Shown: piece after piece, positions 6,889-15,939 of the stretch
Numbering within the stretch: the first letter of the stretch is position 1
Layout: each line of letters begins with the position of its first letter
Notes under the pieces: model-generated
Databases searched by the model: none
Told to the model about the DNA's origin: nothing
What the model saw: the letters and a program-made list of their open reading frames with translations, nothing else
Position numbers and translations under genes: made by a program
Assembly (NCBI RefSeq): GCF_029946515.1
Contig: NZ_JARZHH010000079.1
Span: 1 to 47,053 of the forward strand
DNA: 47,053 nt
Direction of reading: 5' to 3'
Origin: Polyangium sp. 6x1
GTDB taxonomy: Bacteria; Myxococcota_A; Polyangia; Polyangiales; Polyangiaceae

Positions 6889-9833
6889 TGTCACGAGCGA
6901 TCACTCTATCATTCGACACTGGCGACCCGTGGGACGAGAATCCTTACGGCGATGCGGCGGCCCCCGTCGAAGACACGGGCGACTTCTCGCAGGTCCTGGG
7001 TTCGCTCTTCGGCGGAGGTGGCAGCGGGGGCGCTGGTATCGGTGGGAGCCTCGGGACCCTCGCAGGTACGGGACTGGGGAGCCTGCTCGGGCCCGCGGGC
7101 GCGACGATCGGCGCTGGGATCGGGAAGATCGGCGGCAACCTGATCGAATCCGCCATCCGCGGTGCGACCGCGCGTAAACCTGCGGCGCGGCCCCCGCAGC
7201 AGAAGCGATTGACGAAGCACGAGCAGAGGATCCTCGCGGATGGCGAAGCGCAGACGCGCAAGACCGGAAACCCGGCCTTTGCCGAGGAGGCCAAGCTGCG
7301 CGTATATCGCCCGGCAGAGTACAAGCGCAGGCGCGCCGCTGGGACACTACCTTCGCAGCAGGCGCAAAACTCCCAATCCGCTCCGACCACGCGGCGGGTG
7401 AAGTTTCCCAAGCCCCCTACCGGCTCCACGCCGCCTCCGCCGCCCCCCAGCACCAGGACGCGGGCGCCCACGCCCGCGGTGGCTTCGTCGGAACCGCCAC
7501 CTGTCGACGTGGCGCCGCCCGATGAGCCGGAACTTCCGGAAGAGGAATCGTGGGAGGAGTACGACGACACGGGCGCGCCGGTGGCCGCGAGGCCCAAGCC
7601 TGCCGGTCACATTTCGATCGCTCCGTTGAAGGACGAGTATGTCGCGGCGGTCCTCCGCGATATGCCTGCAATGAAGGACATCGACCCGCGAGTGCTCCGG
7701 GTCGTTTCTGGCGGCGTCAGCTCGGCCCGCGACGTGTCGGGAGTCGATGCGGCGACGGGAACCTACCATGCGACGCCCAGCGAAACGCCGTACGGCATCA
7801 CGAAGAAGCTTACGGGGCAAACCGAGCGCGTCCAGGAGTTGCTTGCAGCGAATCCACAGAAACCGATGGACGCCTCGCCCATCTGGAACATCCCGCCTGG
7901 ATGGCTTCAATACACCCGTGGAGATACGGGCGCGCCGCTCACGACGTCTCGCAAGTATATCGTCCAGAAGGGCGATTTTCCCAGCGCGATTGCCAATAAG
8001 CTCGGGGCCAGTGATCGAAACTGGTGGTCCGAGCTCCGCGCGGCAAACCCACACAAGCCGCTCAACAGCCAGAAGAACAACTGGAAGTCCCTGACCCCGG
8101 GCGAGGAGCTCGGCATCCCGGATGCATGGCCTGCCAGCAATCTCGCCGTGCCGGTGAACGGATCGACCGCGCCCGCTCCGGCCCCGAGCACGAACACGCC
8201 ATCGTCACCGTCGCCATCGCCAGCGCCGTCGCCGTCGCCGGCAACTCCTTCCACGCCGTCCTCCGCAACCGACCCGGGCCTGCCAGCGCCCGGGAAGAAC
8301 ACGACGATGGACATGGGCGTGATCGGGCAGGTGCAGTTCATGCTCGCGCACTGGAACCAGCGCCATCGAGCAGCGAATCCTGCGGATTTCGGCCACATGT
8401 TCGGCGGAGCGCCGCTCGACATCACGAATAGCTGGACGCCACGTACCAGGATGGCACTTCAATCGTTCCAGTTCTGGTGGAATCGATACCAGCCTTTGCG
8501 GATGGTTCGGATCGATGGGGAGCTCGACCAGGCGACGTATAACGCCCTGTACGAAACGGAGCAGGCCGGGTTGCCCATGCAATTGCCGCAGCCGGGGCCG
8601 CAGCAGCCCGTCCCCGCGCCGATACCGCAGCAGCAAGCCCCGGCGCCTTCGCAGCCCACGCCACAGCCGCAGCCGTCGCCGCAGCCCCAGCCGTCGCCGA
8701 ACGGGCCGCAGCTCCCGGGCGGGTTTCAGCTCCCCGGTGGGTTCCAGCTCCCCGGCGGGTTCCAGATCCCGAACATCCCGGGCCTCGGGCAGTCGCCGAC
8801 CCCTCCTTCGCCGACGCCGCCTGCGCAAACGTCCCCCGCACCGACGCCGCCGGCCACGCCGCCGGCCACGACGCCGGCCACGACGCCTCCTGCGCCCTCC
8901 GGCGGGTTTCAGCTTCCGGGCGGCTTGCAGGTCCCCCCATGGCTTCAAAACCTCGGCATTCCCGGCTTTCAGATCCAGGCGCCAGCGCCGACGTTTCAGG
9001 CGGGCGCACAGCCGCCCCAACAGGCAACGACCTCCGGCCCTGAAAGCGTACCGCTCGACGCCCACATGACGGAGGCCGGCAAGGCTGGCGTGCGGCAAGT
9101 CCTCTCGACCGAAGCAGATCCCCTCAAACTCGACGTGCTGGCTCTTCAACTCGAACAGTCCGGCTATCCAATGGCGGGGCAGGCGCTTCGGTGGAGAGCG
9201 GCGAGTCTATGGGCCGACAAGATGCAGGTTGACGGCCACATGCCCGCAGCCACGGCGCAATCGCTCCGCACCTACATGCGAAGCGAGCTCGAGCCGCCGC
9301 TCAAGTTCGAGGTAGTGGCTTGCGAATGTGGGAAGGGTGGCTTCCCCGTGGCCGGCACGTGGTTCCGTTCGAGGGCATATACCCTGCGATACATCAGGAC
9401 CAGCCTCGATCAAAACATGCCGCCCGAGAGCCAGCAACTCGTCCGGCAGCAGCTTCAGGCTGGCAATGCGGGTTACCTGGATTCGGCGGCCACGTACTAT
9501 CAGACCTACGGCTTTCCCGTCGCAGCAGCGGCCTTCCGTGCGCGGGCCAATGAGCTTCGATGGCTCCAAGCTCGATATGGTGTGGGCGAGGGTCCTGCCC
9601 AGCAGTCGCCTTCCGGTCAGCCATGGCCTCAAACGCCCCAGCAGGTACCGAACTCTCCGCAGCCCTGGGGGGGCAATCAGCAGCCGCAACCGTGGCCGCC
9701 CGATATGCCGGATCTGCCCGACAATCCGCCCGTCGTCGTATGGGACCCGAATAACCCCACGCAGGGTAGCGATACCAAATCGAGCCTCCTGCCCGTGCTC
9801 GCATTGCTCGGCGCTGGGATCGCGTTCTCCTGA
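6888..9833 (+). CDS. 981-aa LysM / peptidoglycan-binding protein with glycine zipper
   Basis: ATG 6888 overlaps the TAA of the upstream gene. Domain order: a Gly-rich zipper at about residues 40-85 that could insert in a membrane, Pro-rich linkers, a LysM-like segment (about 355-415, starting YIVQKGDFPSAIANKLG), a peptidoglycan-binding-type domain (about 470-560, ending VRIDGELDQATYNALYETEQ), three QLPGGF repeats, three roughly 55-residue helical repeats (about 720-900, each with a G(Y/F)P(M/V)A motif), and a hydrophobic C-terminus. The architecture suggests a protein that contacts both membrane and cell wall, such as an entry, egress or anchoring factor. It is the largest protein of the module. 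Confidence 0.7.
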   Translation: MSRAITLSFDTGDPWDENPYGDAAAPVEDTGDFSQVLGSLFGGGGSGGAGIGGSLGTLAGTGLGSLLGPAGATIGAGIGKIGGNLIESAIRGATARKPAARPPQQKRLTKHEQRILADGEAQTRKTGNPAFAEEAKLRVYRPAEYKRRRAAGTLPSQQAQNSQSAPTTRRVKFPKPPTGSTPPPPPPSTRTRAPTPAVASSEPPPVDVAPPDEPELPEEESWEEYDDTGAPVAARPKPAGHISIAPLKDEYVAAVLRDMPAMKDIDPRVLRVVSGGVSSARDVSGVDAATGTYHATPSETPYGITKKLTGQTERVQELLAANPQKPMDASPIWNIPPGWLQYTRGDTGAPLTTSRKYIVQKGDFPSAIANKLGASDRNWWSELRAANPHKPLNSQKNNWKSLTPGEELGIPDAWPASNLAVPVNGSTAPAPAPSTNTPSSPSPSPAPSPSPATPSTPSSATDPGLPAPGKNTTMDMGVIGQVQFMLAHWNQRHRAANPADFGHMFGGAPLDITNSWTPRTRMALQSFQFWWNRYQPLRMVRIDGELDQATYNALYETEQAGLPMQLPQPGPQQPVPAPIPQQQAPAPSQPTPQPQPSPQPQPSPNGPQLPGGFQLPGGFQLPGGFQIPNIPGLGQSPTPPSPTPPAQTSPAPTPPATPPATTPATTPPAPSGGFQLPGGLQVPPWLQNLGIPGFQIQAPAPTFQAGAQPPQQATTSGPESVPLDAHMTEAGKAGVRQVLSTEADPLKLDVLALQLEQSGYPMAGQALRWRAASLWADKMQVDGHMPAATAQSLRTYMRSELEPPLKFEVVACECGKGGFPVAGTWFRSRAYTLRYIRTSLDQNMPPESQQLVRQQLQAGNAGYLDSAATYYQTYGFPVAAAAFRARANELRWLQARYGVGEGPAQQSPSGQPWPQTPQQVPNSPQPWGGNQQPQPWPPDMPDLPDNPPVVVWDPNNPTQGSDTKSSLLPVLALLGAGIAFS

Positions 9834-9862
9834 CATCGCGAACGAGAGGAGCTGGTGCCACG

Positions 9863-10696
9863 ATGCTGTTCGCTTATTGGTGGTGGAGGTGGTGGAAGAC
9901 CAAGCCGGCACCTGCCCCAGGAGAGACCCCGCGATTCTTTCGATGGTTTCATCGGGAGTCGGATCTGGACAGCGTGTCGTACGCCGCCCTCATGACGGCG
10001 ACGCGTGGCGATTGGATGAAGCTCGACCCAAAGGCACGCGTGCGCCAGTTCCGGGCACTCGTGCTGCTATCGCTCCGGATCGCGCCCGTTTCGTACCGCG
10101 AAATCGAGCTGGGCGATCTCCGGCCTGGGCTTTACAGCAATGACGAGCGCAACGCTGCGGGCTCTGCAATTGCACGAACGCTCGTGCTCTTGTCGCCGAG
10201 CGGTCTTCGCGCGATCTCAGACGCGCAGACCGACGAGGGAAACCCTACCGTCGGAGCCGGGGTGACGGATACCGGCGTCGTCGTGACCATCGTCGTCGTG
10301 GCTCTCGCAGCGGTCTGCGCGCTGGCTGCCGTTTACCTGGGTGCCCATGCTGCGGTGAGGATCAACTTCGACGACGAGGTCACGAGGAGGCTTCTTTCGG
10401 CCCAGGCCATGGCCATTCAGGTCTTGACCTTGCACGTCGAGCGCGAACGCGCTGTCGGGCAGGAGTTGCCGTTCAGCGAGGAGGAGCGCTCGCTTTTGAT
10501 GCGATTGGAGGACGATCAAAGGAGACTCGCGACGATGCAGGGCCGGCCGCTGCCCAGTCCTTTCGAGGGGGCGAGGGAGTTTGCCCGGGAGGCGACGCGC
10601 GTCGCGACATCAATGACCACGCTCGCCCTCGTGCTGGTGGGGGCTTATTTTCTTGCTCAAACAAAGGAGGTCATGAACCATGGCGGAAAGAGATAA
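9863..10696 (+). CDS. Membrane protein of the structural-like module
   Basis: A 277-aa protein with a Trp-rich N-terminus (YWWWRWW), a strong membrane segment at about 138-165 (a long Val/Ala run) and a second near the C-terminus (about 250-267). Between them lies a charged helical region (about 170-245) that may form a coiled coil. The N-terminal half has many basic and hydrophobic positions and could be a small cytosolic domain. A GAGAGGAG ribosome site precedes ATG 9863. It overlaps the next gene by 17 bases. No family was recognised. Confidence 0.65.
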   Translation: MLFAYWWWRWWKTKPAPAPGETPRFFRWFHRESDLDSVSYAALMTATRGDWMKLDPKARVRQFRALVLLSLRIAPVSYREIELGDLRPGLYSNDERNAAGSAIARTLVLLSPSGLRAISDAQTDEGNPTVGAGVTDTGVVVTIVVVALAAVCALAAVYLGAHAAVRINFDDEVTRRLLSAQAMAIQVLTLHVERERAVGQELPFSEEERSLLMRLEDDQRRLATMQGRPLPSPFEGAREFAREATRVATSMTTLALVLVGAYFLAQTKEVMNHGGKR

Positions 10697-11210
10697 GAAG
10701 ACCGTCCGAGTGGATAGGTCGCTCGTGGCGGTCCCACGCGGGGGAGCGAGGAGGCGGCGTGTCAAGCGCTTCGTCCAAAGTGCCGGGAAGGGCGTGCTGC
10801 TCGTCGCAGGCGCGGGCGCAGTGGTGGCGCTGCTCGCGAACCTCGACGACCTCAAGAATAGCAAAGAGGTGAAGGACCATTGGTGGCTCCTGCCTCTTGG
10901 GGTCATTGCGATCGGTTACCTGCTGCGCAAGCGCGGCAACCCGTATGCGAATGCGGTGCTCGCCGTGGGCGGCGCTCTCTTTGCGAGTGCATACGCATTG
11001 CAATCGAAGCAGGCGCAGGCGAAGACGCCGACGCCGCAGCCGCAGCCCGGGCCGCAGTACCCGGCGCCTCCCCCCAAGAAGTTGACGGAGGGGCCCGCCA
11101 TGGGAACGGAGGGGCCCACCATGGCCCCGCCTGTCCTCGCCTCCGGTTGGGTCCAAATGCCGACGGGCGAGTACGTGCGCATTCCTGTGTTTTCCATGCC
11201 GACGACATGA
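10680..11210 (+). CDS. Three-helix membrane protein with Pro-rich tail
   Basis: A 176-aa protein. A basic N-terminus (RRRRVKR) is followed by three hydrophobic segments (about 38-54, 66-82 and 88-106) and a Pro/Gln-rich tail. The C-terminus (GWVQMPTGEYVRIPVF) resembles the end of the protein at 34398 (AWVDLSNGEMVRVP), so the flank and element share this family as well. AAGGAGG nine bases before the ATG sets the start. It overlaps the end of the preceding membrane-protein gene. Confidence 0.65.
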   Translation: MAERDKKTVRVDRSLVAVPRGGARRRRVKRFVQSAGKGVLLVAGAGAVVALLANLDDLKNSKEVKDHWWLLPLGVIAIGYLLRKRGNPYANAVLAVGGALFASAYALQSKQAQAKTPTPQPQPGPQYPAPPPKKLTEGPAMGTEGPTMAPPVLASGWVQMPTGEYVRIPVFSMPTT

Positions 11211-11228
11211 ACGAGGAGGAGAAGGATC

Positions 11229-12398
11229 ATGAGCAATGCACAAGACGTCGCCGACATTCTGGCCGCTGCGGACGCGAACGGCGAGACCGCGGCCCCCGAG
11301 AACGACATGGACATGGACACGGCCGGCCCGGCTGACGACGACGACAACGAGACCGCTGGCGCCGAGCTCGCGGCCGAGGACGGCGACACGGGCGACGTGC
11401 GAGCCCTGAAGCGGCGCGGCCGTCATACGGTGACCGTCGAGGAGCTGCGCACCCTTCAGGCTCGCTCCCGTGCGCGAGGGGTGGCCGTCGGCAAGAAGCG
11501 CGCGCAGGCGCAGAGCAAGAAGCCGAAGCTGCCGCCCAACATGGTCGCGCCGGCTGAAGGAATGCGCAAGCTCGTGGCCAAGTGGAGCGCGCGCGGGCAG
11601 CCGTACGTGGCTCGCCAGGAGGGCCACTACTACTCGACGTGCGAGATCGTCTGCAACGTCGTGGGCTCGACCAAGGGCCAATGCGTCGTTCGCATCCCGA
11701 AGGGCGATTACAAGTTCTTCGACCGTGCGGTGGACGATGACGTCATGTACATGGGCGCGCATCCTGGCAAGGTGACGACCAACTGGACCAACCTGCAAAG
11801 GCCGTCGAAGAATACCTACAACGAGCAGGACTTTCTCATCCGGTCGATTACGATGCAGGAGGCGGGGCTGCGGATTCGATACGAGCAGTCCGAGATCAGC
11901 CAGATCCAGGGAGCGGAGGCCCACGCCGACATTCTGACGGGCAAGGTGTGGATCTGGGATGACTCGGGCTCGTTCTTGCCGCAGCAGATTTTCCACGACT
12001 TCAGTGGGGAGAACCTGCTGTACCGGGCCTTGAGGCGCTCGGGGGTGCTTTACTTCAACTGGGACAAGCGCAGGACGGGCGGCAACGGAATCAACCAAAC
12101 CCTGTTGATCGACCACCTGCGCAACGTGCCGGACGCCAAGGTCAAGAGCCTGGCTCGCACATCGGGCGGGGCCCCGGTGCTCCCCGTGGCGGATGGTTAC
12201 ATCTTCACAGACAACCCCGAGAAGAGCGACGAGGGCGCGTTCACCGCGATCATCAGGGTCGAGGACGACATCGCGTTCCCCATCAAGCCGATCGATATCG
12301 GGCTCGGAACTCCCAGCAAGCCTATCTCGATCGGGCTCTATATTCAGCTCTCGCTCAATGGGATCAGCTTCGAGCACGAGAACCGCGGTCGCACGTAG
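11229..12398 (+). CDS. Beta-rich protein, candidate major capsid (double jelly-roll type)
   Basis: A 389-aa protein. The first 100 residues are acidic then strongly basic and probably flexible. From about 110 to the end it alternates short beta strands and loops with few helices. One strand block reads TTNWTNLQRPSKNTY followed by DFLIRSITM; the C-terminus ends SIGLYIQLSLNGISFE, the kind of final strand seen in double jelly-roll capsid proteins. Length, beta content and position among membrane and wall-interacting proteins fit a tailless-virus capsid protein. This is pattern-based: I recognise no diagnostic motif, and a non-viral beta protein remains possible. Confidence 0.4.
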   Translation: MSNAQDVADILAAADANGETAAPENDMDMDTAGPADDDDNETAGAELAAEDGDTGDVRALKRRGRHTVTVEELRTLQARSRARGVAVGKKRAQAQSKKPKLPPNMVAPAEGMRKLVAKWSARGQPYVARQEGHYYSTCEIVCNVVGSTKGQCVVRIPKGDYKFFDRAVDDDVMYMGAHPGKVTTNWTNLQRPSKNTYNEQDFLIRSITMQEAGLRIRYEQSEISQIQGAEAHADILTGKVWIWDDSGSFLPQQIFHDFSGENLLYRALRRSGVLYFNWDKRRTGGNGINQTLLIDHLRNVPDAKVKSLARTSGGAPVLPVADGYIFTDNPEKSDEGAFTAIIRVEDDIAFPIKPIDIGLGTPSKPISIGLYIQLSLNGISFEHENRGRT

Positions 12399-12412
12399 GC
12401 GCGGAGGAGACG

Positions 12413-12808
12413 ATGAGCGTGGTGGAGATCGACAGCGAGAAGAAAAGCAACACGGTGGAGACGAGCCCGAACTTCGGTCCGTCTACGCATTGCGTTGTGA
12501 TCATGGAGCAGCTCCCTCTCCAGCGGGCTTCTCCGCCTCCCCGCTGGCGTGTCGCCGCCACGCTCACCCTGCGGGATCCCCTGTTCGGTCCGGAGCCCGT
12601 ACTCGCGGACCTGCCCACGGTTGTCGTCGGGCCGCTCATTCACAAGCGGCAGGTGGTGGCCATGGCCAAGTATGCCGGACTGGTCTCGCAGTGGTCGTTT
12701 CGTTTCGAGAGCGACGATGGGCGAGCGAAAGCCCTTGTTTGGCTGCATCCGGGGACCTCGCCCATGCATGAGTGCGGGATCTTCGTGACGCACAGCGCCT
12801 TGCGGTGA
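12413..12808 (+). CDS. Small protein of unknown function in the structural-like operon
   Basis: A 131-aa protein without signal peptide or membrane segment and with no recognised family. The region from about 26 to 131 looks like a compact alpha/beta domain (VVIMEQLPL, RWRVAATLTL, SQWSFRFES). A GAGGAGACG ribosome site precedes ATG 12413. The stop overlaps the GTG start of the SpoIID-like gene (GTGA), so the two are translationally coupled. It follows the candidate capsid gene by 14 bases and could be a minor structural protein. Confidence 0.55.
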   Translation: MSVVEIDSEKKSNTVETSPNFGPSTHCVVIMEQLPLQRASPPPRWRVAATLTLRDPLFGPEPVLADLPTVVVGPLIHKRQVVAMAKYAGLVSQWSFRFESDDGRAKALVWLHPGTSPMHECGIFVTHSALR

Positions 12809-13788
12809 GTCTCGTGGACCCATTCGCGATGCGCGTCGCGCTACTTCAAGCGTGGAGCAATGCCGTAGGTGCGGAGCGGATCAGCCCCCCGGAGCTGCAA
12901 GCCGTGGGGGCGGTCCTTCGCGGCGCGGCAGCCGTAGCCATCCCGGCATTGCTTCGCGGGCTCTACCGCGAACCAGTGACGGCAAAGGCGCTCAAATGGG
13001 GTGACGTCACGGCGATCTCGGAGGCGCTCCGCTGGCGAGGGTGGCGCCACGATCACGATCACCTGCCGGATTCGCTGTGGGCTCGCAAGCTCGAGGACGC
13101 GCGCGTCATGCGTGAACCGGTTTGGCAGGCTGCGCAGGATTCAGGTGAGCCGACAGAGTCAGCGCTCACGGTGCTCACGGTCGAGGGAGAGCTACCCTTC
13201 GAGGAAGATTACTTGCCGCGTGTCATCGCGGGCGAGCATCTTCACGCTGCGCCGGAGGCCAAGTGCGCGCTCGCCATCGCAGCGCGAACGTTCGTTCTGC
13301 GTGCAATGCGCGATCACCCGACGCTCGGTAGGAGCACGCCGATACCGAATAGTCAACGCTTTCAGTTGTTCGGTCGGGTGGCCACCCCTGAATGTGCAGA
13401 CGCGGTGGCGCGTACGCGTGGCGTTGTGATGTACCACAACGGTCGACTGATCCTGGCCAATTACGTGGCAGGCGCGTTATGGACCAGGGATGGAGCCCCC
13501 AGCGACGATCCGACGAACACGGAACGGTGGGTGACGTACAACCTTGGACGGAGAGGGAACGAAGTCAAACAAACGGCGCTCTCGCTCAAGGCGCATCCCG
13601 GCAACCGTGGCTGCATGAGCCAGAACGGGGCGCAGTGGCTTGCGATGCATGGCTGGAATTGCTGGTCGATTCTGCGCTTCTTCTACGGTGACGACATCGA
13701 ATTTCGTCGCCTTCGGCATCCGGGGGGGCTCGGCGCGGCCGCAGTGGCGATTTTGGGGCTCATGGCGGGCCTTGAACTGGCTCGGTAA
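12805..13788 (+). CDS. SpoIID/LytB-domain protein
   Basis: A 328-aa protein starting at GTG 12805, which overlaps the upstream TGA. The SpoIID signature is visible: EEDYLPRVIAGEHL, then the helix containing ALAIAARTFVL, and near the C-terminus NRGCMSQNGAQWLAMHGW followed by ILRFFYGDDIEF, matching the family pattern of SQ-GA--A--G and IL-YYY. SpoIID proteins are lytic transglycosylases or amidase activators acting on peptidoglycan. There is no clear signal peptide, so export might use a holin-like route or particle incorporation. In this operon a wall-degrading role in entry or release is the natural reading. Confidence 0.7.
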   Translation: MSLVDPFAMRVALLQAWSNAVGAERISPPELQAVGAVLRGAAAVAIPALLRGLYREPVTAKALKWGDVTAISEALRWRGWRHDHDHLPDSLWARKLEDARVMREPVWQAAQDSGEPTESALTVLTVEGELPFEEDYLPRVIAGEHLHAAPEAKCALAIAARTFVLRAMRDHPTLGRSTPIPNSQRFQLFGRVATPECADAVARTRGVVMYHNGRLILANYVAGALWTRDGAPSDDPTNTERWVTYNLGRRGNEVKQTALSLKAHPGNRGCMSQNGAQWLAMHGWNCWSILRFFYGDDIEFRRLRHPGGLGAAAVAILGLMAGLELAR

Positions 13789-13884
13789 TTGCTCGACCGT
13801 TTGGATTTGTTCGGGACGAACCCGCCGTGTCGGGCTCCATCTGACAAACCCGTGGGGCGACGATCTGGTATATGAGACTCCTCG

Positions 13885-14373
13885 ATGAAACGAACGAGTG
13901 TTTTGCTATTTTCGATGGTTGGCGCATTGTGTTCGGGGTTTTTCACTTACCGGCTGACGCCCCCGCGCGCCGTTCCAATGGCCGCCGGGTACACGGGGGT
14001 CGACGCGCATCTCCGGAGCGCGCGCGAGCGGCTGATCGCTCAGGAAGCTCGGGTGGAGTCCGCGGAGCCCCGGGACACGGGCGTGCCTTTAGAGGAGCCA
14101 TCGCCCCAGCCGTCGCCGCAGCCAACGGCGCGCACGAAAGCGGCCCCCAAGACGACGGCCCCCGCCGCGACGGCGGCGATCCCGCCAGCAGCACCCACGT
14201 CACCAGGTCCGCCGGCATCTGCTCTCACGCTCCCTCGCATACCTGGTCTGCCGATGAGCGCCGAGCAGGAACTCGCGGGCCAGCGGCTTCTGGAGGGCGT
14301 TCATAGTGTTCCCGGCCTCGTCCCGCCCGGTCTCGTCCCGCCTGGGGCCCCGCCGCCGCCGCGCAGTGAGTGA
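13885..14373 (+). CDS. Membrane-anchored Pro/Ala-rich protein
   Basis: A 162-aa protein. The N-terminus MKRTSVLLFSMVGALCSGFF is a signal anchor or lipoprotein-like signal (Cys16 follows GAL, resembling a lipobox). A short helical stretch (40-60), a low-complexity Pro/Ala/Thr linker (70-115) and a Pro-rich end with VPPGLVPPG repeats follow. It probably lies at the cytoplasmic membrane facing the periplasm. The final codons overlap the GTG start of the next gene. No family was recognised. Confidence 0.55.
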   Translation: MKRTSVLLFSMVGALCSGFFTYRLTPPRAVPMAAGYTGVDAHLRSARERLIAQEARVESAEPRDTGVPLEEPSPQPSPQPTARTKAAPKTTAPAATAAIPPAAPTSPGPPASALTLPRIPGLPMSAEQELAGQRLLEGVHSVPGLVPPGLVPPGAPPPPRSE

Positions 14374-15143
14374 AGGGGAATGACGCGGAGGTAGGTGTGG
14401 CGCTTCGACTTGTTCAAGCAGGGGAAGGACATCCGCGGCCGTTGGTCCTGGCGTTCCTCGTGGGCGCCGACCTCGATCCGAAGCTGCGTGCAGCGTTCGG
14501 ACCGCAGCCGTGCGTGATCGCTGATGGGCTCGCAAAGGGGCCCATGATGGGCGAGCTCCTGGAGTTCGCGCATCGGCAGGCCGGGGTGCAGGAGGTCTCG
14601 CGCGTGGCGTTGATCGGCTACTCGGCTGGGTGCCAGCGCGTCAGGGCGCTCCACATAGCGCGAGCGCGTATCTGCTCGCGGACGGAACGCATGCGTCGTG
14701 GCCGCCGGAGGAGTGGCAGATCGGCTGGCTTCGAGACGTCGCGAGCCAGGCTCGTGCGGGGAGGGTTCTGCTTGTCGCCACGCACACGATGCAGGGGTAT
14801 ACGGAGCGGTTGCCGCAGGGCAGAGCGTTCTGCTCGACTGCGCGGGTCCTCCGCATGGCGACGGGGTGGCCACTCGACCGCGCGGGCCCGCTCGATGCGC
14901 CCGTCGTCACGACGGAGGGCGCTCTCCACGTGTACTCGTACGCGAGCGCAGACATCGACGCGCCGGCCCACGCGGCTCGTGCGCGTCGTGCCCGAGCTCG
15001 CCGCGCGCCATCTCGGCCCGTGGCTCTGGAAGCAGGAGCAGCCCAAGCAAACGCGCTCCGTTCCTCTAGCCCTCCTCGGCATCTTCGCAGCGCTCACCCT
15101 TGCCCCCCGCCCATGCGACCGGGGCGGACTCGCGTCGATGTGA
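14370..15143 (+). pseudogene. Alpha/beta-hydrolase-like gene with two frameshifts
   Basis: The reading begins at GTG 14370 (GTGA overlap) with convincing sequence to about 14640, including VALIGYSAGC, a GxSxG-like nucleophile elbow. From there coding character moves to another frame (YLLADGTHASWPPEEW onward) until about 14975, then returns to the first (LVRVVPELAARHLGPWLW to the stop at 15143). Two compensating indels split the gene, by decay or sequencing error. If corrected it would be a protein of about 257 aa with a C-terminal hydrophobic segment (PLALLGIFAALTLA). It is the last gene of the module. Confidence 0.55.
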
Positions 15144-15170
15144 AACGAGCAGGGCGATAACCGGGGAAGC

Positions 15171-15773
15171 CTACGGTATCTTCCGCAGTCGGAAGCTTTG
15201 CCTGCAACCGCCGGAACGGTTATCCATATCCAATCGAAGAGTCACAGGGCGACCGGCTGTAACCGTGTGGGTCCCTTGGTTGCCACATTGTCCGGCATTG
15301 CCGTCGGCGTAGAAGCTGACATCCAGTGCAATATCATCCCGCCCCTCCAAGATGAAACGTTGTTGACAACCTCCAGCGCGGTTATCAGTATCGACCCGAT
15401 AGGCATCGCTCATGCGCTCCATGGCGGCGATGACGTCGCCGTGGATAGGAATGGTCTTGAGCCCAGGGTTGTCACACTGTTCTCTCCCATCCGGATAGAA
15501 CTCGACTTGCAGCGTGAGCCCTTCCAGGACACCAGCAGGATCGTAAACAGAGAACTGCTGGTAGCAACCACCTGACCGACCATCGGTATCAAAACGGATT
15601 GTAGGAGTCCACTGGCCCATCGAGGTCATGGATTTGCCGTAAGCGGCGCCGTTACATTGCCCGGGGTCACCGTCCGCATAGAAATTGTGTATAAAAACGG
15701 GCAACTGCTCGGCGGCTCCCAGGCTTGGGTACGTAGCCACTGCGATTGTCGCCAGAACGCCGAGAATCTTCAT
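15171..15773 (-). CDS. Secreted protein with three Cys-containing repeats
   Basis: A 200-aa protein with a signal peptide (MKILGVLATIAVATYPSLGAAEQ). The mature part has three repeats of about 55-60 residues. Each has an F-Y-(A/P)-D-G element followed by one Cys, then (F/V/L)D-D-(G/N)R-(S/A)GGC-Q-(Q/S/R)F. Paired Cys positions suggest one disulphide per repeat. ATG 15773 was chosen over 15779 because GGAGG then lies at good spacing. GC content is lower than in the neighbours, hinting at separate acquisition. It is divergent from the secreted gene at 15940. No function is known to me. Confidence 0.7.
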   Translation of the reverse strand: MKILGVLATIAVATYPSLGAAEQLPVFIHNFYADGDPGQCNGAAYGKSMTSMGQWTPTIRFDTDGRSGGCYQQFSVYDPAGVLEGLTLQVEFYPDGREQCDNPGLKTIPIHGDVIAAMERMSDAYRVDTDNRAGGCQQRFILEGRDDIALDVSFYADGNAGQCGNQGTHTVTAGRPVTLRLDMDNRSGGCRQSFRLRKIP

Positions 15774-15939
15774 GTTCATCCCCCTCCAGTGCGCAGCCTG
15801 CTGGGAAACGTGGTGGCTGTGCAGACAATCACAAGCCAGGCCAGCGATTTTGACGTCAGATAGCACTTGCTGCAGACCGCCAGCTTGGCCACGTTCCGTC
15901 CTTGACGGGCTCGCGGAACGATGCCCGGAAGGGGGATCC

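Noticed and set aside
10671-12377. Long minus-strand ORF (568 aa)
   Set aside because: Lies opposite two genes with ribosome sites and coherent proteins; composition is Arg/His/Leu-rich, typical of an antisense frame.
11229-12398. Calling the beta-rich protein a definite capsid protein
   Set aside because: Only secondary-structure impression and context support it; kept as a low-confidence candidate.
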